The notes under the pieces: model-generated
What the model saw: only the letters and a program-made list of their open reading frames with translations
The model's database searches: none
What the model was told of the DNA's origin: nothing
Shown here: in pieces, positions 8,816-17,940 of the stretch
Layout of the letters: each line of letters starts with the position of its first letter
How positions within the stretch are numbered: the first letter of the stretch is position 1
Origin: an uncultured bacterium
GTDB taxonomy: Bacteria > Verrucomicrobiota > Kiritimatiellia > PWTM01
NCBI GenBank assembly: GCA_938010045.1
Contig: CALLFZ010000031.1
Span: 1-64,000, forward strand
DNA: 64,000 nt
Direction: 5' to 3'
Translations under genes and position numbers: made by a program

Positions 8816-10420
8816 ATGAACGCATGTCAGGTTTCAGTGTGGGCGGCTATGGTGGCCGCCGTCGTCGGGGCCGAAGAACGTCCGCCGTTGCGGGCCATCT
8901 ACGAGGACCCCACGCTCGACCCGCCGCTGACGGAGATTGACCGTCGCGTCTACCCCGAGCTCGAACCGCTGGGGATCCGCCCGAAGCTCTGTTCCGACGC
9001 CGTCTTCATCCGCCGGCTGTTTCTGGACGCGGCGGGCGTGCTGCCGAGCGCCGCGGACGCGGCAGCGTTCCTCGCCGACACCAACGCGAACAAACGGGCG
9101 ATCTGGATTGACCGCGTGCTCGACCGGCCGGAGTTTGCCGACTACTGGGCGATGAAGTGGAGCGATCTGCTGCGCGTCAAGGCGGAGTTCCCCGTCAACC
9201 TGTGGCCGAACGCGGCGCAGGCGTTTCATCGTTGGATCCGCGAATCGCTGCGCGCCAACAAGCCCTACGATCAATTTGTCCGCGAGATGCTCGTAACCAA
9301 CGGCAGCAACTTCCGGGTTGGCCCTGTGAACTTCTATCGCGCCGTGCAGAACCGGAACCCCGAGGGGTGGGCAACGGCCGTGGCGCTGATCTTCATGGGC
9401 ACGCGCGTGGAGCACTGGCCGAGCCACCGGCTGGCCGGCATGAGTATGGTGTTCACCGAGCTCTCGATCAAGCCCACGAAGGAATGGAAGGAAGAGATTG
9501 TCTTCTGGGATCCCGACCTCCCCGCCAAGGTGGCGGCCACCGGCGGCGCCGCGGTGGTGGCGGGCCCGCGGGTTGCGGAGTTCCCCGACGGCACGAAGGT
9601 CGAGCTGCGGGGCGACCGCGATCCCCGAGAGATCTTGGCGGATTGGCTGATCACGCCGACGAACCAGTGGTTCGCGACCGTCATGGCCAACCGGGTCTGG
9701 AGCTGGCTGCTCGGCCGCGGCATTGTCCACGAGCCGGATGACTTCCGTCCCGACAATCCGCCGTCGAATCCGGCGCTGCTGGAGTATCTGCGGGCCGAGT
9801 TTGTCGCTCAGAAGTTCGATGTGAAACACTTGTTCCGGCTGATTCTGAATTCGCGCACCTGGCAGCACTCGTCGGTGGCCACGGCGGACGAGTTGGCGAA
9901 GGCCGAGGGAACGTTCGCGTTCTACCCGATGCGCCGGCTCGAAGCGGAAGTGCTGATTGACGCGATCAATAAGGTCACCGGCTCGACCGAACTCTATACC
10001 AGTCCGATTCCCGAGCCGTTCACCTTTGTGCCGGAGACGAAGAGCGCGGTGGCGCTGCCGGATGGAAGCATCACCAGCCCCTTCCTCGAACTGTTCGGCC
10101 GTCCAGCCCGCGCGACGGGGATGGAGAACGAGCGGTCGAACCGGCCGATCCCGGCCCAGTGGATGCACCTGCTCAACTCGAGTCACATCCAGCAGAAAAT
10201 CCAGGCGAGCGCCACGATCGCCGCGATCGCGCAGCCAAACCGGAAACTGCCGGAGATTGCGGAGGATATCTATCTGCTGGTTCTGAGCCGGCGCCCCACC
10301 GCGCCCGAGATCGAGCGCCTCGCGGCGTATGAACAGAAAGGAGTGGTGCGCGGCCGGGATCTCTGGAACGATATCGTTTGGGCGCTGATCAACACCGACG
10401 AATTTCTGTACCGTCATTGA
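8816..10420 (+). CDS. DUF1549/DUF1553 domain protein
   Basis: 534 residues with an N-terminal signal peptide (MNACQVSVWAAMVAAVVGA). The DUF1549 part includes FIRRLFLDAAGVLPS and YDQFVREML; the DUF1553 part includes WLITPTNQWFATVMANRVWSWLLGRGIVHEPDDFR and MRRLEAEVLIDAI. These families are abundant in Planctomycetes, Verrucomicrobia and Lentisphaerae and are usually paired with a DUF1501 protein, as here. They are linked to degradation of complex carbohydrates, but the biochemical role is not established. The cytochrome domain (PSCyt1) often found at the N-terminus is absent: no CxxCH is visible. The protein is shorter than many multi-domain relatives. It is separated by 79 bases from the DUF1501 gene. 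Confidence 0.85.
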   Translation: MNACQVSVWAAMVAAVVGAEERPPLRAIYEDPTLDPPLTEIDRRVYPELEPLGIRPKLCSDAVFIRRLFLDAAGVLPSAADAAAFLADTNANKRAIWIDRVLDRPEFADYWAMKWSDLLRVKAEFPVNLWPNAAQAFHRWIRESLRANKPYDQFVREMLVTNGSNFRVGPVNFYRAVQNRNPEGWATAVALIFMGTRVEHWPSHRLAGMSMVFTELSIKPTKEWKEEIVFWDPDLPAKVAATGGAAVVAGPRVAEFPDGTKVELRGDRDPREILADWLITPTNQWFATVMANRVWSWLLGRGIVHEPDDFRPDNPPSNPALLEYLRAEFVAQKFDVKHLFRLILNSRTWQHSSVATADELAKAEGTFAFYPMRRLEAEVLIDAINKVTGSTELYTSPIPEPFTFVPETKSAVALPDGSITSPFLELFGRPARATGMENERSNRPIPAQWMHLLNSSHIQQKIQASATIAAIAQPNRKLPEIAEDIYLLVLSRRPTAPEIERLAAYEQKGVVRGRDLWNDIVWALINTDEFLYRH

Positions 10421-10475
10421 CAAGAAAAATGGCCAGACTCCGTTATACTAACGTTCGGGGCGGGTTGAGACCCGC
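10418..10475 (+). promoter_or_regulatory. Possible promoter and 5'-UTR hairpin before the DUF1501 gene
   Basis: The 79-base gap before the DUF1501 gene is noticeably A/T-richer than its surroundings. It holds TATACT (10444-10449), a good -10 match. TTGACA lies at 10418-10423, but the 21-base spacer is too long for a standard sigma-70 promoter, so the -35 assignment is doubtful. A perfect hairpin GCGGGT-TGAG-ACCCGC (10460-10475) lies between the putative -10 and the ATG and would be in the leader of the transcript. Confidence 0.3.
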
Positions 10476-10499
10476 ACCTCCAATAGGATGGGCTGAGCA

Positions 10500-11846
10500 A
10501 TGACGGCAAATCGAGCATTCCCGGATCCGCGGGATGGCATCTCCCGGCGCGAAGCCCTGCGGCGAACCGGCGTGGGGGCGGCTGCGCTCATGGCCGGTGC
10601 CGCGCGAGCGGATGCGCCCGCCGCGCCACCCGCCGCAACGGCACGGTCGGTGATCCAAGTGTTCTTGTGGGGCGGCATGTCCCACTCGGACACGTGGGAC
10701 CCGAAACCCGATGCGGGCTATGACTACACCGGCACGTTCAACAAAGCGATCAAGACGAATGTGGACGGCATCCTGCTGAGCGATCTGTTCCCGATGCTCG
10801 CGAAGCAGGCCGACAAGTTCTCGCTGATTCGCGGCATGACGCACGGCAACAACGGCCACGAGACCGCCGCCTATCTGATGCAGACCGGCCACATGCCTGG
10901 TGAACGGCTCGCGTATCCCGCGATCGGCGCGGTGTTCGCGCTGTTCAAGGGCTACCAGGCGGGGTACAAGGGGCTGATCCCGCCGTACGTGGTCCTCACG
11001 CGGCCGCAGGGCCGGTTCTCCGAGTCGGGCTTTCTCGGCTCGAAGTTCAAGCCCTTCGCGACCGGCGGCGATCCGAACGCACCTCGGTTCGAAGTGGAGG
11101 GGGTCGTCGCGCGCGGCATCACCGACCAGCGCCAGGCCGCCCGGCGCGATCTGCTGAACGAGATGAACGTGCTGGCCGGCGCCACGCCGGACCATCCCGA
11201 GCTGGCGCACTCGCGCGAGTGCCGCGAACAGGCCTACAACCTGATCCTCGGCGAGGGCAAGGACGTGTTTGATCTCTCGAAGGAGGATCCCAAGCTGCGG
11301 GACCGCTACGGCCGCCACACGTTCGGGCAGTCCTGCCTGGTCGCGCGCCGTCTCGTCGAGGCCGGCGTGCCCTACGTCACAATCAACTACCCGGGCGGCT
11401 GGGACACCCACTCGAACCATTTCGCGACGATGAGTCGGCAGTGTCCGCAGCTTGACCAGGGTCTCGCCACGCTGTTGCAGGACCTGCACGACCGCGGTCT
11501 GCTCGAGTCCACAATCGTGTGGTGCTGCGGCGAGTTCGGGCGCACGCCAAAGGTCGACTGGCAGCCGCCGTGGAATGGGGGGCGGAATCACTTCGGCAAG
11601 GTCTTCACGGTGCTCGTGGCGGGCGGCGGATTCAAGGGCGGCCGCGTGGTGGGGGCGACCGACGACAAGGGCGAGGAGATCAAGGAGCGGCCTGTGTATC
11701 CGATCGATCTGCTCGGCAGCATTTATCGGCTCGCCGGCATTGATCCGGACGCGAAGCTGCCCCATCCGCTCGGCTATGACGCCCGCGTGCTGGCCAGCAC
11801 TGAGGCTGGCGCGAAGACCGCCGGCCTGTTGACGGAGATCATGTAA
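10500..11846 (+). CDS. DUF1501 family protein, Tat-exported
   Basis: 448 residues. The N-terminus carries a twin-arginine signal (SRREALRRTGVGAAALMAGAARA), so the protein is probably folded, and perhaps loaded with metal, before export. The body shows the DUF1501 pattern, an alkaline-phosphatase/sulfatase-like fold: VFLWGGMSHSDTWDPKP near the N-terminus, RGMTHGNNGHETAAYLM, WDTHSNHF, and CCGEFGRTPKVD followed by GRNHFGKVFTVLVAGGG. His and Asp residues in these motifs probably bind metal. It follows a DUF1549/DUF1553 gene, the standard partner. The two families are found together in large numbers in PVC genomes; their precise function is unproven. Confidence 0.88.
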   Translation: MTANRAFPDPRDGISRREALRRTGVGAAALMAGAARADAPAAPPAATARSVIQVFLWGGMSHSDTWDPKPDAGYDYTGTFNKAIKTNVDGILLSDLFPMLAKQADKFSLIRGMTHGNNGHETAAYLMQTGHMPGERLAYPAIGAVFALFKGYQAGYKGLIPPYVVLTRPQGRFSESGFLGSKFKPFATGGDPNAPRFEVEGVVARGITDQRQAARRDLLNEMNVLAGATPDHPELAHSRECREQAYNLILGEGKDVFDLSKEDPKLRDRYGRHTFGQSCLVARRLVEAGVPYVTINYPGGWDTHSNHFATMSRQCPQLDQGLATLLQDLHDRGLLESTIVWCCGEFGRTPKVDWQPPWNGGRNHFGKVFTVLVAGGGFKGGRVVGATDDKGEEIKERPVYPIDLLGSIYRLAGIDPDAKLPHPLGYDARVLASTEAGAKTAGLLTEIM

Positions 11847-11899
11847 CGTCCCGGTCCCGCCCCGCCCACGCGGTGCGCGCGGTCCGCAGAGGAGCGAGC

Positions 11900-14350
11900 A
11901 TGCAACGACGAGGTGTCGCACGCATCAGTGCGGCGGCGGCGTTGGCGCTGTGCGCCGCGGGGACGTCTGGCGCCCAGCAGGCCTACATCGGGTACGTGTA
12001 TCCCGCCGGGGGGCGGCAGGGCACGACCGTGCGGGCGACGATCGGTGGCCAGGCGATCGAGCGCGCGCGGCACATCGTGGTGTCCGGCGAGGGAGTGACC
12101 GGCCGCGTAGTCGAATACAACAAGCGCATGAACCCGCAGGAGGTCCAGCTCCTGCGCGAGCAGCTCTCCGAACTGCGCCGGCTGCCCGCCGAGACGCAGG
12201 CGGAACCCCAGCTCACGAATCTGATCGTGCGGCTCACGAAGCTCATTGACGAGTGGACCGACCTGCCCCAGTGCGACTCGATCGCGAACCTCGTCGTCGC
12301 GGACTTCGTGATCGCGTCCAACGCCACGCCGGGGCCGCGGGAGATCCGCGTGATCGGCGACCGGGGACCGTCCAACCCGCTCGTGTTCATGGTCGGGGAG
12401 CTGCCCGAGTACGGCGCGCCGCCGATGCCCACCAGCCGCCGCGCCATTCTCGGCAAAGAGGGTGAAAGCCTGCGCCGCCGCCGCAAGGCGCCGCCGGCCG
12501 GCGGCGATATGATGGCCATGATGATGGGGGGAGGCGCCGCGGGCGACGAGCCGGCCGCCAGCGACCTGGATGACGACGAGATGGTGGTCGAGATCCCCTG
12601 CGTCGTGAACGGCCAGATCGGCCCCGGCACGATCGACCGGTTCTGTTTCCAGGCGCGCAAGGGGCAGCGGCTGGTCATCGCAGCGCAGGCGCGCGATCTG
12701 GTGCCGTACATCGCCGATGCGGTGCCGGGATGGTTTCAGGCCGTCGTCGCCGTGTTCGACGCATCGGGCCGCGAACTCGTGTACAACGACGACTTCCGCT
12801 TCCGGCCCGATCCCGTCCTCGTTTGGGAGGTGCCGGCCGACGGCACCTACCGGCTGGCCGTACACGACGCGATCTTCCGTGGGCGCGAGGATTTCGTGTA
12901 TCGAGTCACGATCGGCGAGGTGCCGTTCGTGACCAGCGTCGTTCCGCCGGGCGCGAACCGAAACGCCCGGCCGAACCTCGTGATTGACGGCTGGAACCTC
13001 GAGCCGACCGAATGGGAGTTCCCCCTGCGCGACCCCGAGCCCGGAGTACACATGATCACCTTCCGCGGCAAAGGGGGGCGCACATCCAATCCCGTGCCGT
13101 TCCTTGTGGACGAGCTGCCCGACGTGCTCGAACGCGAGCCGAACGATTCCGTCCGGCAGCCGCAGGCGGTTCCGTTGCCCGCCGGCATCAACGGCCGGAT
13201 TGAGCGAGCGACGGACGTCGATGTGTTCGCGTTTGACGGCGCGGCGAGCAACCGCGTCGTCATCGAGGTGTGGGCCCGCCGGCTCGACTCGCCGCTGGAC
13301 TCCTACATCAAGCTAACGGACGCCGCCGGCACGGCGATTTCGATCGCCGATGATTGGGAGGATCTGGCCTCGGGCCTGTACACCCATCATGCGGATTCCT
13401 ATCTCGATGTGATGCTGCCCTCGAACGGCACGTATATGGTCCAGATTCGCGATACGCAGCATCGCGGGGGGCCAGAGTACACGTACCGGTTGAGGATCAG
13501 CCCCCCCATCCCGGACTTCACGTTGCGCGCGGAGCCCTCGCGCGTCGTCTTTCGCGGTAGCGCCACCGCCGCGCTGAATGTCCACATCTTGCGCAAGGAC
13601 GGTTTTTCGGGCCGCGTTGATCTCCAGCTGAAGGATCCGCCCGAGGGATTCACCCTGCAGCCAGCGTCGCTGATCGGCACTCAGACCACCGTGCGCGTCA
13701 CACTCAAGACCACCCAGGTCGGCACTAACCCGCCGGTGCGGCTAGAGATCGTGGGCGTTTCGACGAACGAGGGCCGTGTGCTGGTGCGGCGGGCGGTTCC
13801 CGCCGAAGACCGCATGCAGGCGTTCTTCTGGCGGCATCTTGTGCCGGCGCAGGAACTGCTGGCCATGGTCATGAATCCACTGCCTCCCCCCCAACCGCCG
13901 GAGCCGCCGAAACCTGCGACGACATCCGTGCCGCCGACGCCAACGAAACCCCCAGCTGCTCCAGTGGCCTCCCCGGCGCCCTCGCCCAAGCCACCCGAGC
14001 CCCCTAAGCCTGTGCCGACCTCGGCGCCGCCGGCTCAGGCCCAGCCGCCGGTTCCAACGCCGTCTCCGGCCACCCCTGCGGCGCCGGCACCCAAGCCAGC
14101 CGAGCCGCCCAAGCCCGCGGCGACGCCCACGCTCCCCGCCGAGACGAAGCCGCCGGCGCCGGTCACCAACGTGCCTTCGGCCGCAGCATCCGCACCCCCG
14201 CCGGCACCCGCCTCAGCGGCCACGAATGCGCCACGGCCCAAGACGCCTGAACCGCCCAAACCCGCGACAACGGCGGCCCCTCCGGCTCAGGCCCAGCCGC
14301 CGGTTCCAACGCCGTCTCCGGCCACCAACGCCGCGCCGGCCTCCACTTAG
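11900..14350 (+). CDS. Large secreted PPC-domain protein with proline-rich tail
   Basis: 816 residues from the ATG at 11900 (RBS GGAGCGAGC); the track start at 11873 is less likely. A signal peptide (ISAAAALALCAAGTSGAQQ) is present. The body contains beta-sandwich modules of the bacterial pre-peptidase C-terminal type, seen as GTIDRFCFQARKGQRLVIAAQARDL and GRIERATDVDVFAFDGAAS, each followed by strand patterns such as DGTYRLAVHDA and NGTYMVQIRD. Roughly the last 165 residues are low-complexity Pro/Ala/Thr (PPEPPKPATT and similar units), probably a cell-surface linker or stalk. A Met-rich insertion (DMMAMMMGGG) occurs near residue 205. Such proteins commonly sit beside DUF1549/DUF1501 pairs, as here, and are probably surface proteins of the same unit. 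Confidence 0.75.
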   Translation: MQRRGVARISAAAALALCAAGTSGAQQAYIGYVYPAGGRQGTTVRATIGGQAIERARHIVVSGEGVTGRVVEYNKRMNPQEVQLLREQLSELRRLPAETQAEPQLTNLIVRLTKLIDEWTDLPQCDSIANLVVADFVIASNATPGPREIRVIGDRGPSNPLVFMVGELPEYGAPPMPTSRRAILGKEGESLRRRRKAPPAGGDMMAMMMGGGAAGDEPAASDLDDDEMVVEIPCVVNGQIGPGTIDRFCFQARKGQRLVIAAQARDLVPYIADAVPGWFQAVVAVFDASGRELVYNDDFRFRPDPVLVWEVPADGTYRLAVHDAIFRGREDFVYRVTIGEVPFVTSVVPPGANRNARPNLVIDGWNLEPTEWEFPLRDPEPGVHMITFRGKGGRTSNPVPFLVDELPDVLEREPNDSVRQPQAVPLPAGINGRIERATDVDVFAFDGAASNRVVIEVWARRLDSPLDSYIKLTDAAGTAISIADDWEDLASGLYTHHADSYLDVMLPSNGTYMVQIRDTQHRGGPEYTYRLRISPPIPDFTLRAEPSRVVFRGSATAALNVHILRKDGFSGRVDLQLKDPPEGFTLQPASLIGTQTTVRVTLKTTQVGTNPPVRLEIVGVSTNEGRVLVRRAVPAEDRMQAFFWRHLVPAQELLAMVMNPLPPPQPPEPPKPATTSVPPTPTKPPAAPVASPAPSPKPPEPPKPVPTSAPPAQAQPPVPTPSPATPAAPAPKPAEPPKPAATPTLPAETKPPAPVTNVPSAAASAPPPAPASAATNAPRPKTPEPPKPATTAAPPAQAQPPVPTPSPATNAAPAST

Positions 14351-14482
14351 CGCGGTCCGCGCGGCCACCAACCGGCCCCCCCGGCCGTGCGTTCCCCCAC
14401 CGGCCGGCCTAATCGAGAACGCACACGTTTTTGGCATCCCGAACACAGGCATGATGGACACTCGCGCATCTACCTCACACTC

Positions 14483-14761
14483 ATGATCCGGGATCGGAAC
14501 ACAATCTGGTCGAAACTGAAGCGCAATGTGCTGACGTGTTGGTTGCCGGTTGCGCCCGGACGTACTGGCGCATGCCGCTCGTGCGGGGCCTGCTGCCGGC
14601 TGCCGTATCGCTGTCCGGCTCTTCTCGTCCTGCCCGACGGCCGGAGCCGCTGCAGGATTTATTTGGTCCGCCCGCCGAGTTGCCGTGTGTACCCGCGCAC
14701 CCCACGCGAGCACATCACCGCGGGCGTCTGCGGCTTCCGGTTCCCGGCAGCGGAGGACTGA
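14483..14761 (+). CDS. Small Cys-rich YkgJ-like metal-cluster protein
   Basis: 92 residues from the ATG at 14483; the track ORF begins further upstream in low-quality sequence. The core CRSCGACCRLPYRCPALL, then RCRIYLVRPPSCRVYPRT and CGFRF, matches the YkgJ-type zinc/iron-chelating family, in which spaced cysteines bind a metal or Fe-S cluster. Function in this family is largely unknown. It is convergent with the broken NagB-like gene on the other strand, 19 bases away. The length and cysteine order fit a complete protein. Confidence 0.6.
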   Translation: MIRDRNTIWSKLKRNVLTCWLPVAPGRTGACRSCGACCRLPYRCPALLVLPDGRSRCRIYLVRPPSCRVYPRTPREHITAGVCGFRFPAAED

Positions 14762-14780
14762 GGAGGGAAGCGCCGCGCGC

Positions 14781-15713
14781 TCAGTGCATCTCGACCGCGC
14801 AGGTGCCGGGCCCTCCGCGGGAGTAGTGGACGCGCACGTCCGGGTGATCCGCAAGCCGCGACATCGGCACTGCAGTGTCCACAATCCGCTTCGAAATCAT
14901 ATCGGCGGTGAGCCGCTGGCCAACAGGGTGATCGTGCCGGCCGGCCAGATTGAGACGCGCTCGGCCATCCAGGGTTCGACGGGATCCACCGTGATCGCCA
15001 TCGTCGGCACCATCGCGATGTGGCCGCCGCCGCTCGTGCGCGCGTTCTGAACGATCGTGAGCGGATGAAGTTTCACGACGCGCGTGCCGAGCGAGCGATC
15101 CTCGGCCGGCGGCCGCGGCGCGTCGCGCCAGCGACCGCGGCGGGGCGGGGGATCGTGGAACGCCCAGTGGTTCGCGTCGCCCTAGCCGCCCTGCATCACC
15201 GCGCACCGCGCGCCGGAGCGCCAGAAGCGGCGGGAGGGCGCCGTGTCGGCCTTCGGGAAATGCAGGTGGCGTCGGGCATGCGCAACTTCGGCGAGATGCG
15301 TGAACAGCAGAGCTCGCGGTCCGCGCGCTCGAACGATCGCGGATGCGTCGCCGGCACCTCGCGGCCGGTTGCCGGATCGTACCACTCGTCCATCCCCCAG
15401 AAATGCGCGGAGCGCACGTCGAGGTTGAGCTCATGGACGAGGCGCGCGACCAGCGGAAGCTGCTCCGTGGGGCCGATCGGGCCGCAGATGCCCACCGGGT
15501 TGTCGTCGCTGCTCTCGCGCCATGCCTTGAGGTATTCCAGGGCCTCCGCAAGATACAAGTCCTCGAGCGTGTCGTGCAGGATCACGCGGAAGCCCGGCGC
15601 GCGAGGCGTTCGAGATCGCGGGGCGTCAACCGCGCGACCTCGGCGATGAGTTCGTCGTCGAGCGTCGTGGAGTCCCACCCGTCGGGTGCGATCGCACTCA
15701 GTTGTCGGGCCAT
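14781..15713 (-). pseudogene. Broken NagB-like glucosamine-6-phosphate deaminase homologue
   Basis: The protein can be read end to end only by switching frames. It starts [22 protein letters not shown], continues as [22 protein letters not shown] and [17 protein letters not shown]...FWGMDEWYD, then [16 protein letters not shown], then CAVMQGG followed by an in-frame TAG and [12 protein letters not shown], then [19 protein letters not shown], and ends [16 protein letters not shown]...GTCAVEMH. This matches the divergent NagB-type deaminase/isomerase family of PVC and Bacteroidetes genomes. I count three frame changes (near 15600, 15310 and 14930) plus the TAG where relatives carry Gln. The nonsense codon argues for genuine decay over simple sequencing indels. 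The adjacent PIG-L gene upstream is also broken. Confidence 0.75.
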
Positions 15714-15747
15714 GTTTGCTTCCTCCCGAACCCGGTCGGGCCGCCGC

Positions 15748-16582
15748 TCAAGCCGGCGTGTGGCGCCCGCGCCGTCGCGGCCAGGCCGGATTTGGCCGGC
15801 ACGCCGGTCCGAGCGCATTCCGGAGCGGATCAAACTCGGCTTCACCGAAGCCGTGGTGCAGATGCCGCCGCCAGCCCTCCGCGCGCGCGAAGCGGCGGGA
15901 CATGCGTCCGACCTCCTGCGCGAGCCACTCGAGCGTGGCGAGGTCATTGTTCATCTTCTGAGTCTCGGCCAGCCATGCGTGCTGGCTGCGGTGGGCGGCG
16001 AGGGCGGCGCGCTGCACGTCGAACACCGGCGCGGTGTCCACGAACAGCTCGGGGATGATCGGCTGGCGCAGCGGATCGCATAGGCCGACCGGCATCGCAT
16101 GGTAGATCGCGACGTCCTCCGCGACCGGCGGCCGCGGCGGTCGCGTGCGCACATTCCGCATGCCGCGCACGAAGGCGGCCGAAACGGCAAGCCGGCAGGT
16201 ATTCGTGTGGTCCTCCATGTAGTCCTGCGGCGAGGGCACCAGCAGGATGCTCGGCGCGACCTCCCGGATCACCGCGGCGAGGCGCAGCAGCGTGGCACGC
16301 TCATAGAAGATTTCGAGGTCGCGCACCAGCGGCGGGTGATGGATCGCCCCGAAGGATGCGGGCACTTTCTCGCGCCTCGGCCAGCCGGATGCGCCGTAGC
16401 CGCGCCGCCGGATGCACCTGGCTGCCGAGACCGCCGTCGGCGACGTTCATGAGATGGATTTCGTAGCCGGCCTCCTTGAGCCGCAGAAGCGTGCCGGCCA
16501 TCAGAAACTCGACATCGTCCGGATGCGCTCCGATCGCAAACGCGCGTGGCGCCGGGCCACCTCAGGGGGAAGGTGACGTCAC
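15748..16582 (-). pseudogene. Broken PIG-L (LmbE) family deacetylase
   Basis: PIG-L enzymes are zinc-dependent N-deacetylases acting on GlcNAc-type sugars. Here the zinc motif is intact ([20 protein letters not shown]), followed by [10 protein letters not shown]. The frame then changes near 16365 and the rest continues as [49 protein letters not shown]...EGWRRHLHHGFGE. The likely GTG start (16582) is followed after six codons by an in-frame TGA, so there are at least two lesions. It lies between the intact sugar-phosphate isomerase and the NagB-like pseudogene on one strand. Together they suggest a former amino-sugar or N-acetyl-sugar catabolic operon that has lost two steps. Confidence 0.7.
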
Positions 16583-16595
16583 GGCCGGTTGAGCC

Positions 16596-17447
16596 TCAGC
16601 CCCTCAGCAGTTGCTCGATGAACTCCCGGCCCGCCCGGAGGTCCTCGACGCGTTGGTTCTCGGCCTCGCGTTCGAAACACAAATCGCCGTCGAATCCAAT
16701 CTCCTCGAGTGCGCGCAGGAATGCGGGCCAATCCACTTGGCCGCGGCCGACGGGCAGCTCGGTGCCCCACGTGCCAGGCACGTCGGTCACTCGCGCGTCT
16801 TTCATGTGCACGCCGCGCACCCAACGTCCCACGAGCCGCACCGCATCGATTGGATCGCCATTTCCGTACAGGAGCATATTGGCCGGATCGAAGTTCACGG
16901 CGACGTTCGGTTCGCCGAGAGCTTCGAGGAAATTGCGCAGCGATTCGGCGGTCTCCTGGCCGGTCTCGCAGCCCAGCGTCAGGCCGTGATCGGCGAACAT
17001 GCGGGCGATGGTGCGGACACGGCTGGCCAGCTTCTCGAACGATGGGTCCGCAGCGTCGTGCGGCAGGAAGCCCGCGTGAAACATCACGAACTTCAACCCG
17101 AGGCGCTCGGCGTTGCGCGCGGTGATGCGCGCGTTGGCGAGGTTCTGCTCCCAGGTTGCATCCGGCACAATGCCACCGGTGACGCGAATCGTTTCCAGGG
17201 TCGAGTAGTCCTCGCCAACGGTCCGAAACATGCCCGAGACGGGCGCGATGCCCTCATCCGCGAACATCTTCGGCGCAGGATCCCACACCGACGGATGTTC
17301 GCGGAACGGGTCCAGGTCGAGTTGCACGCGGTGAAATCCCGCAGCGCGCATCCGCTGAATCAACGTGGCTGGGTCCGACGCCTGCAGCGACCAACTACAC
17401 ACTGCGATCCGTGAGAGAAACCGCTGAGGATTCGACACAACGCCCAT
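16596..17447 (-). CDS. Sugar phosphate isomerase/epimerase (xylose isomerase-like TIM barrel)
   Basis: 283 residues, the usual length for the AP-endonuclease-2/xylose-isomerase-like superfamily. Motifs that carry metal ligands are visible: FVMFHAGFLPH, LGCETGQETA, VAVNFDPANMLLYGNGDP, GVHMKDARV and a terminal FDGDLCFERE. The ATG at 17447 is preceded by GAGGTG. Enzymes of this kind interconvert ketose and aldose sugars or inosose-type substrates; the exact substrate is unknown. It is the first and only intact gene of a three-gene same-strand cluster with the PIG-L and NagB-like pseudogenes downstream (13 bases to the next start). Confidence 0.8.
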   Translation of the reverse strand: MGVVSNPQRFLSRIAVCSWSLQASDPATLIQRMRAAGFHRVQLDLDPFREHPSVWDPAPKMFADEGIAPVSGMFRTVGEDYSTLETIRVTGGIVPDATWEQNLANARITARNAERLGLKFVMFHAGFLPHDAADPSFEKLASRVRTIARMFADHGLTLGCETGQETAESLRNFLEALGEPNVAVNFDPANMLLYGNGDPIDAVRLVGRWVRGVHMKDARVTDVPGTWGTELPVGRGQVDWPAFLRALEEIGFDGDLCFEREAENQRVEDLRAGREFIEQLLRG

Positions 17448-17591
17448 CGTGCACCTCCGTCCGAATTTCGAGGACCTTCAGCCGAACATTTTACAGTTCA
17501 TCCTACCCACGCTGCGATGGTATCGTCAAACGGCGCTGGTGGCGGGGGATGGGGCGACCCGCGTATCTCGCCATCGAACCCGGGCCGCATG

Positions 17592-17726
17592 GATATGTCG
17601 CGACGCGATGGCGGCCACCCTTGCGCCGCCGGCACACGCCGTGGAGGTCGGGTTGTTCGGCGCGACGCCCCCCGCGACGAACGGCCGGCGGGGCACGTTG
17701 CCGATTCCGCTCGCGGGTAGACGAAC
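17592..17726. repeat. Imperfect ~135-bp direct repeat, copy 1
   Basis: Located in the 493-base gap between the isomerase and the flavodoxin-like gene. It aligns with 18662-18796 at a constant offset of 1070 bases (one small indel near the left end), with roughly four of five bases identical. The best-conserved core is GGCACACGCCGTGGAGG followed by CGGGTTGTTCGGCGCG. Both copies end in GCTCGCGGG-AGACGAAC. There is no coding signal; the rest of the gap (17448-17590, 17727-17940) shows nothing recognisable except the ribosome-binding site of the next gene. Confidence 0.7.
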
Positions 17727-17940
17727 CCCAGATGGGGGATGTGACCCTGCATGGTCCACGGCTCGCGGGCACGATGGACGCGTGGGCGCCATCCCTCCCC
17801 GCCGGCGGCGGGGTTCCGGCCCCGCATCATGGCCGGCGGTTCACCCGGTGCAGAAACTCCGCCGCTCCGGGCCGCCGGTTTTTCCGCCTCGACATCCAAG
17901 GCCGCGTGAGTCTACTCTACTACTCGAAAGGAGGACAACG

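Noticed and set aside
10418-10449. TTGACA/TATACT as a confident sigma-70 promoter
   Set aside because: The 21-base spacer is outside the usual 16-18 range, so only a low-confidence regulatory note was kept.
13880-14350. Proline-rich tandem repeats as a separate gene or DNA repeat element
   Set aside because: The repeats are in frame with the PPC-domain protein and are best explained as its low-complexity surface tail.
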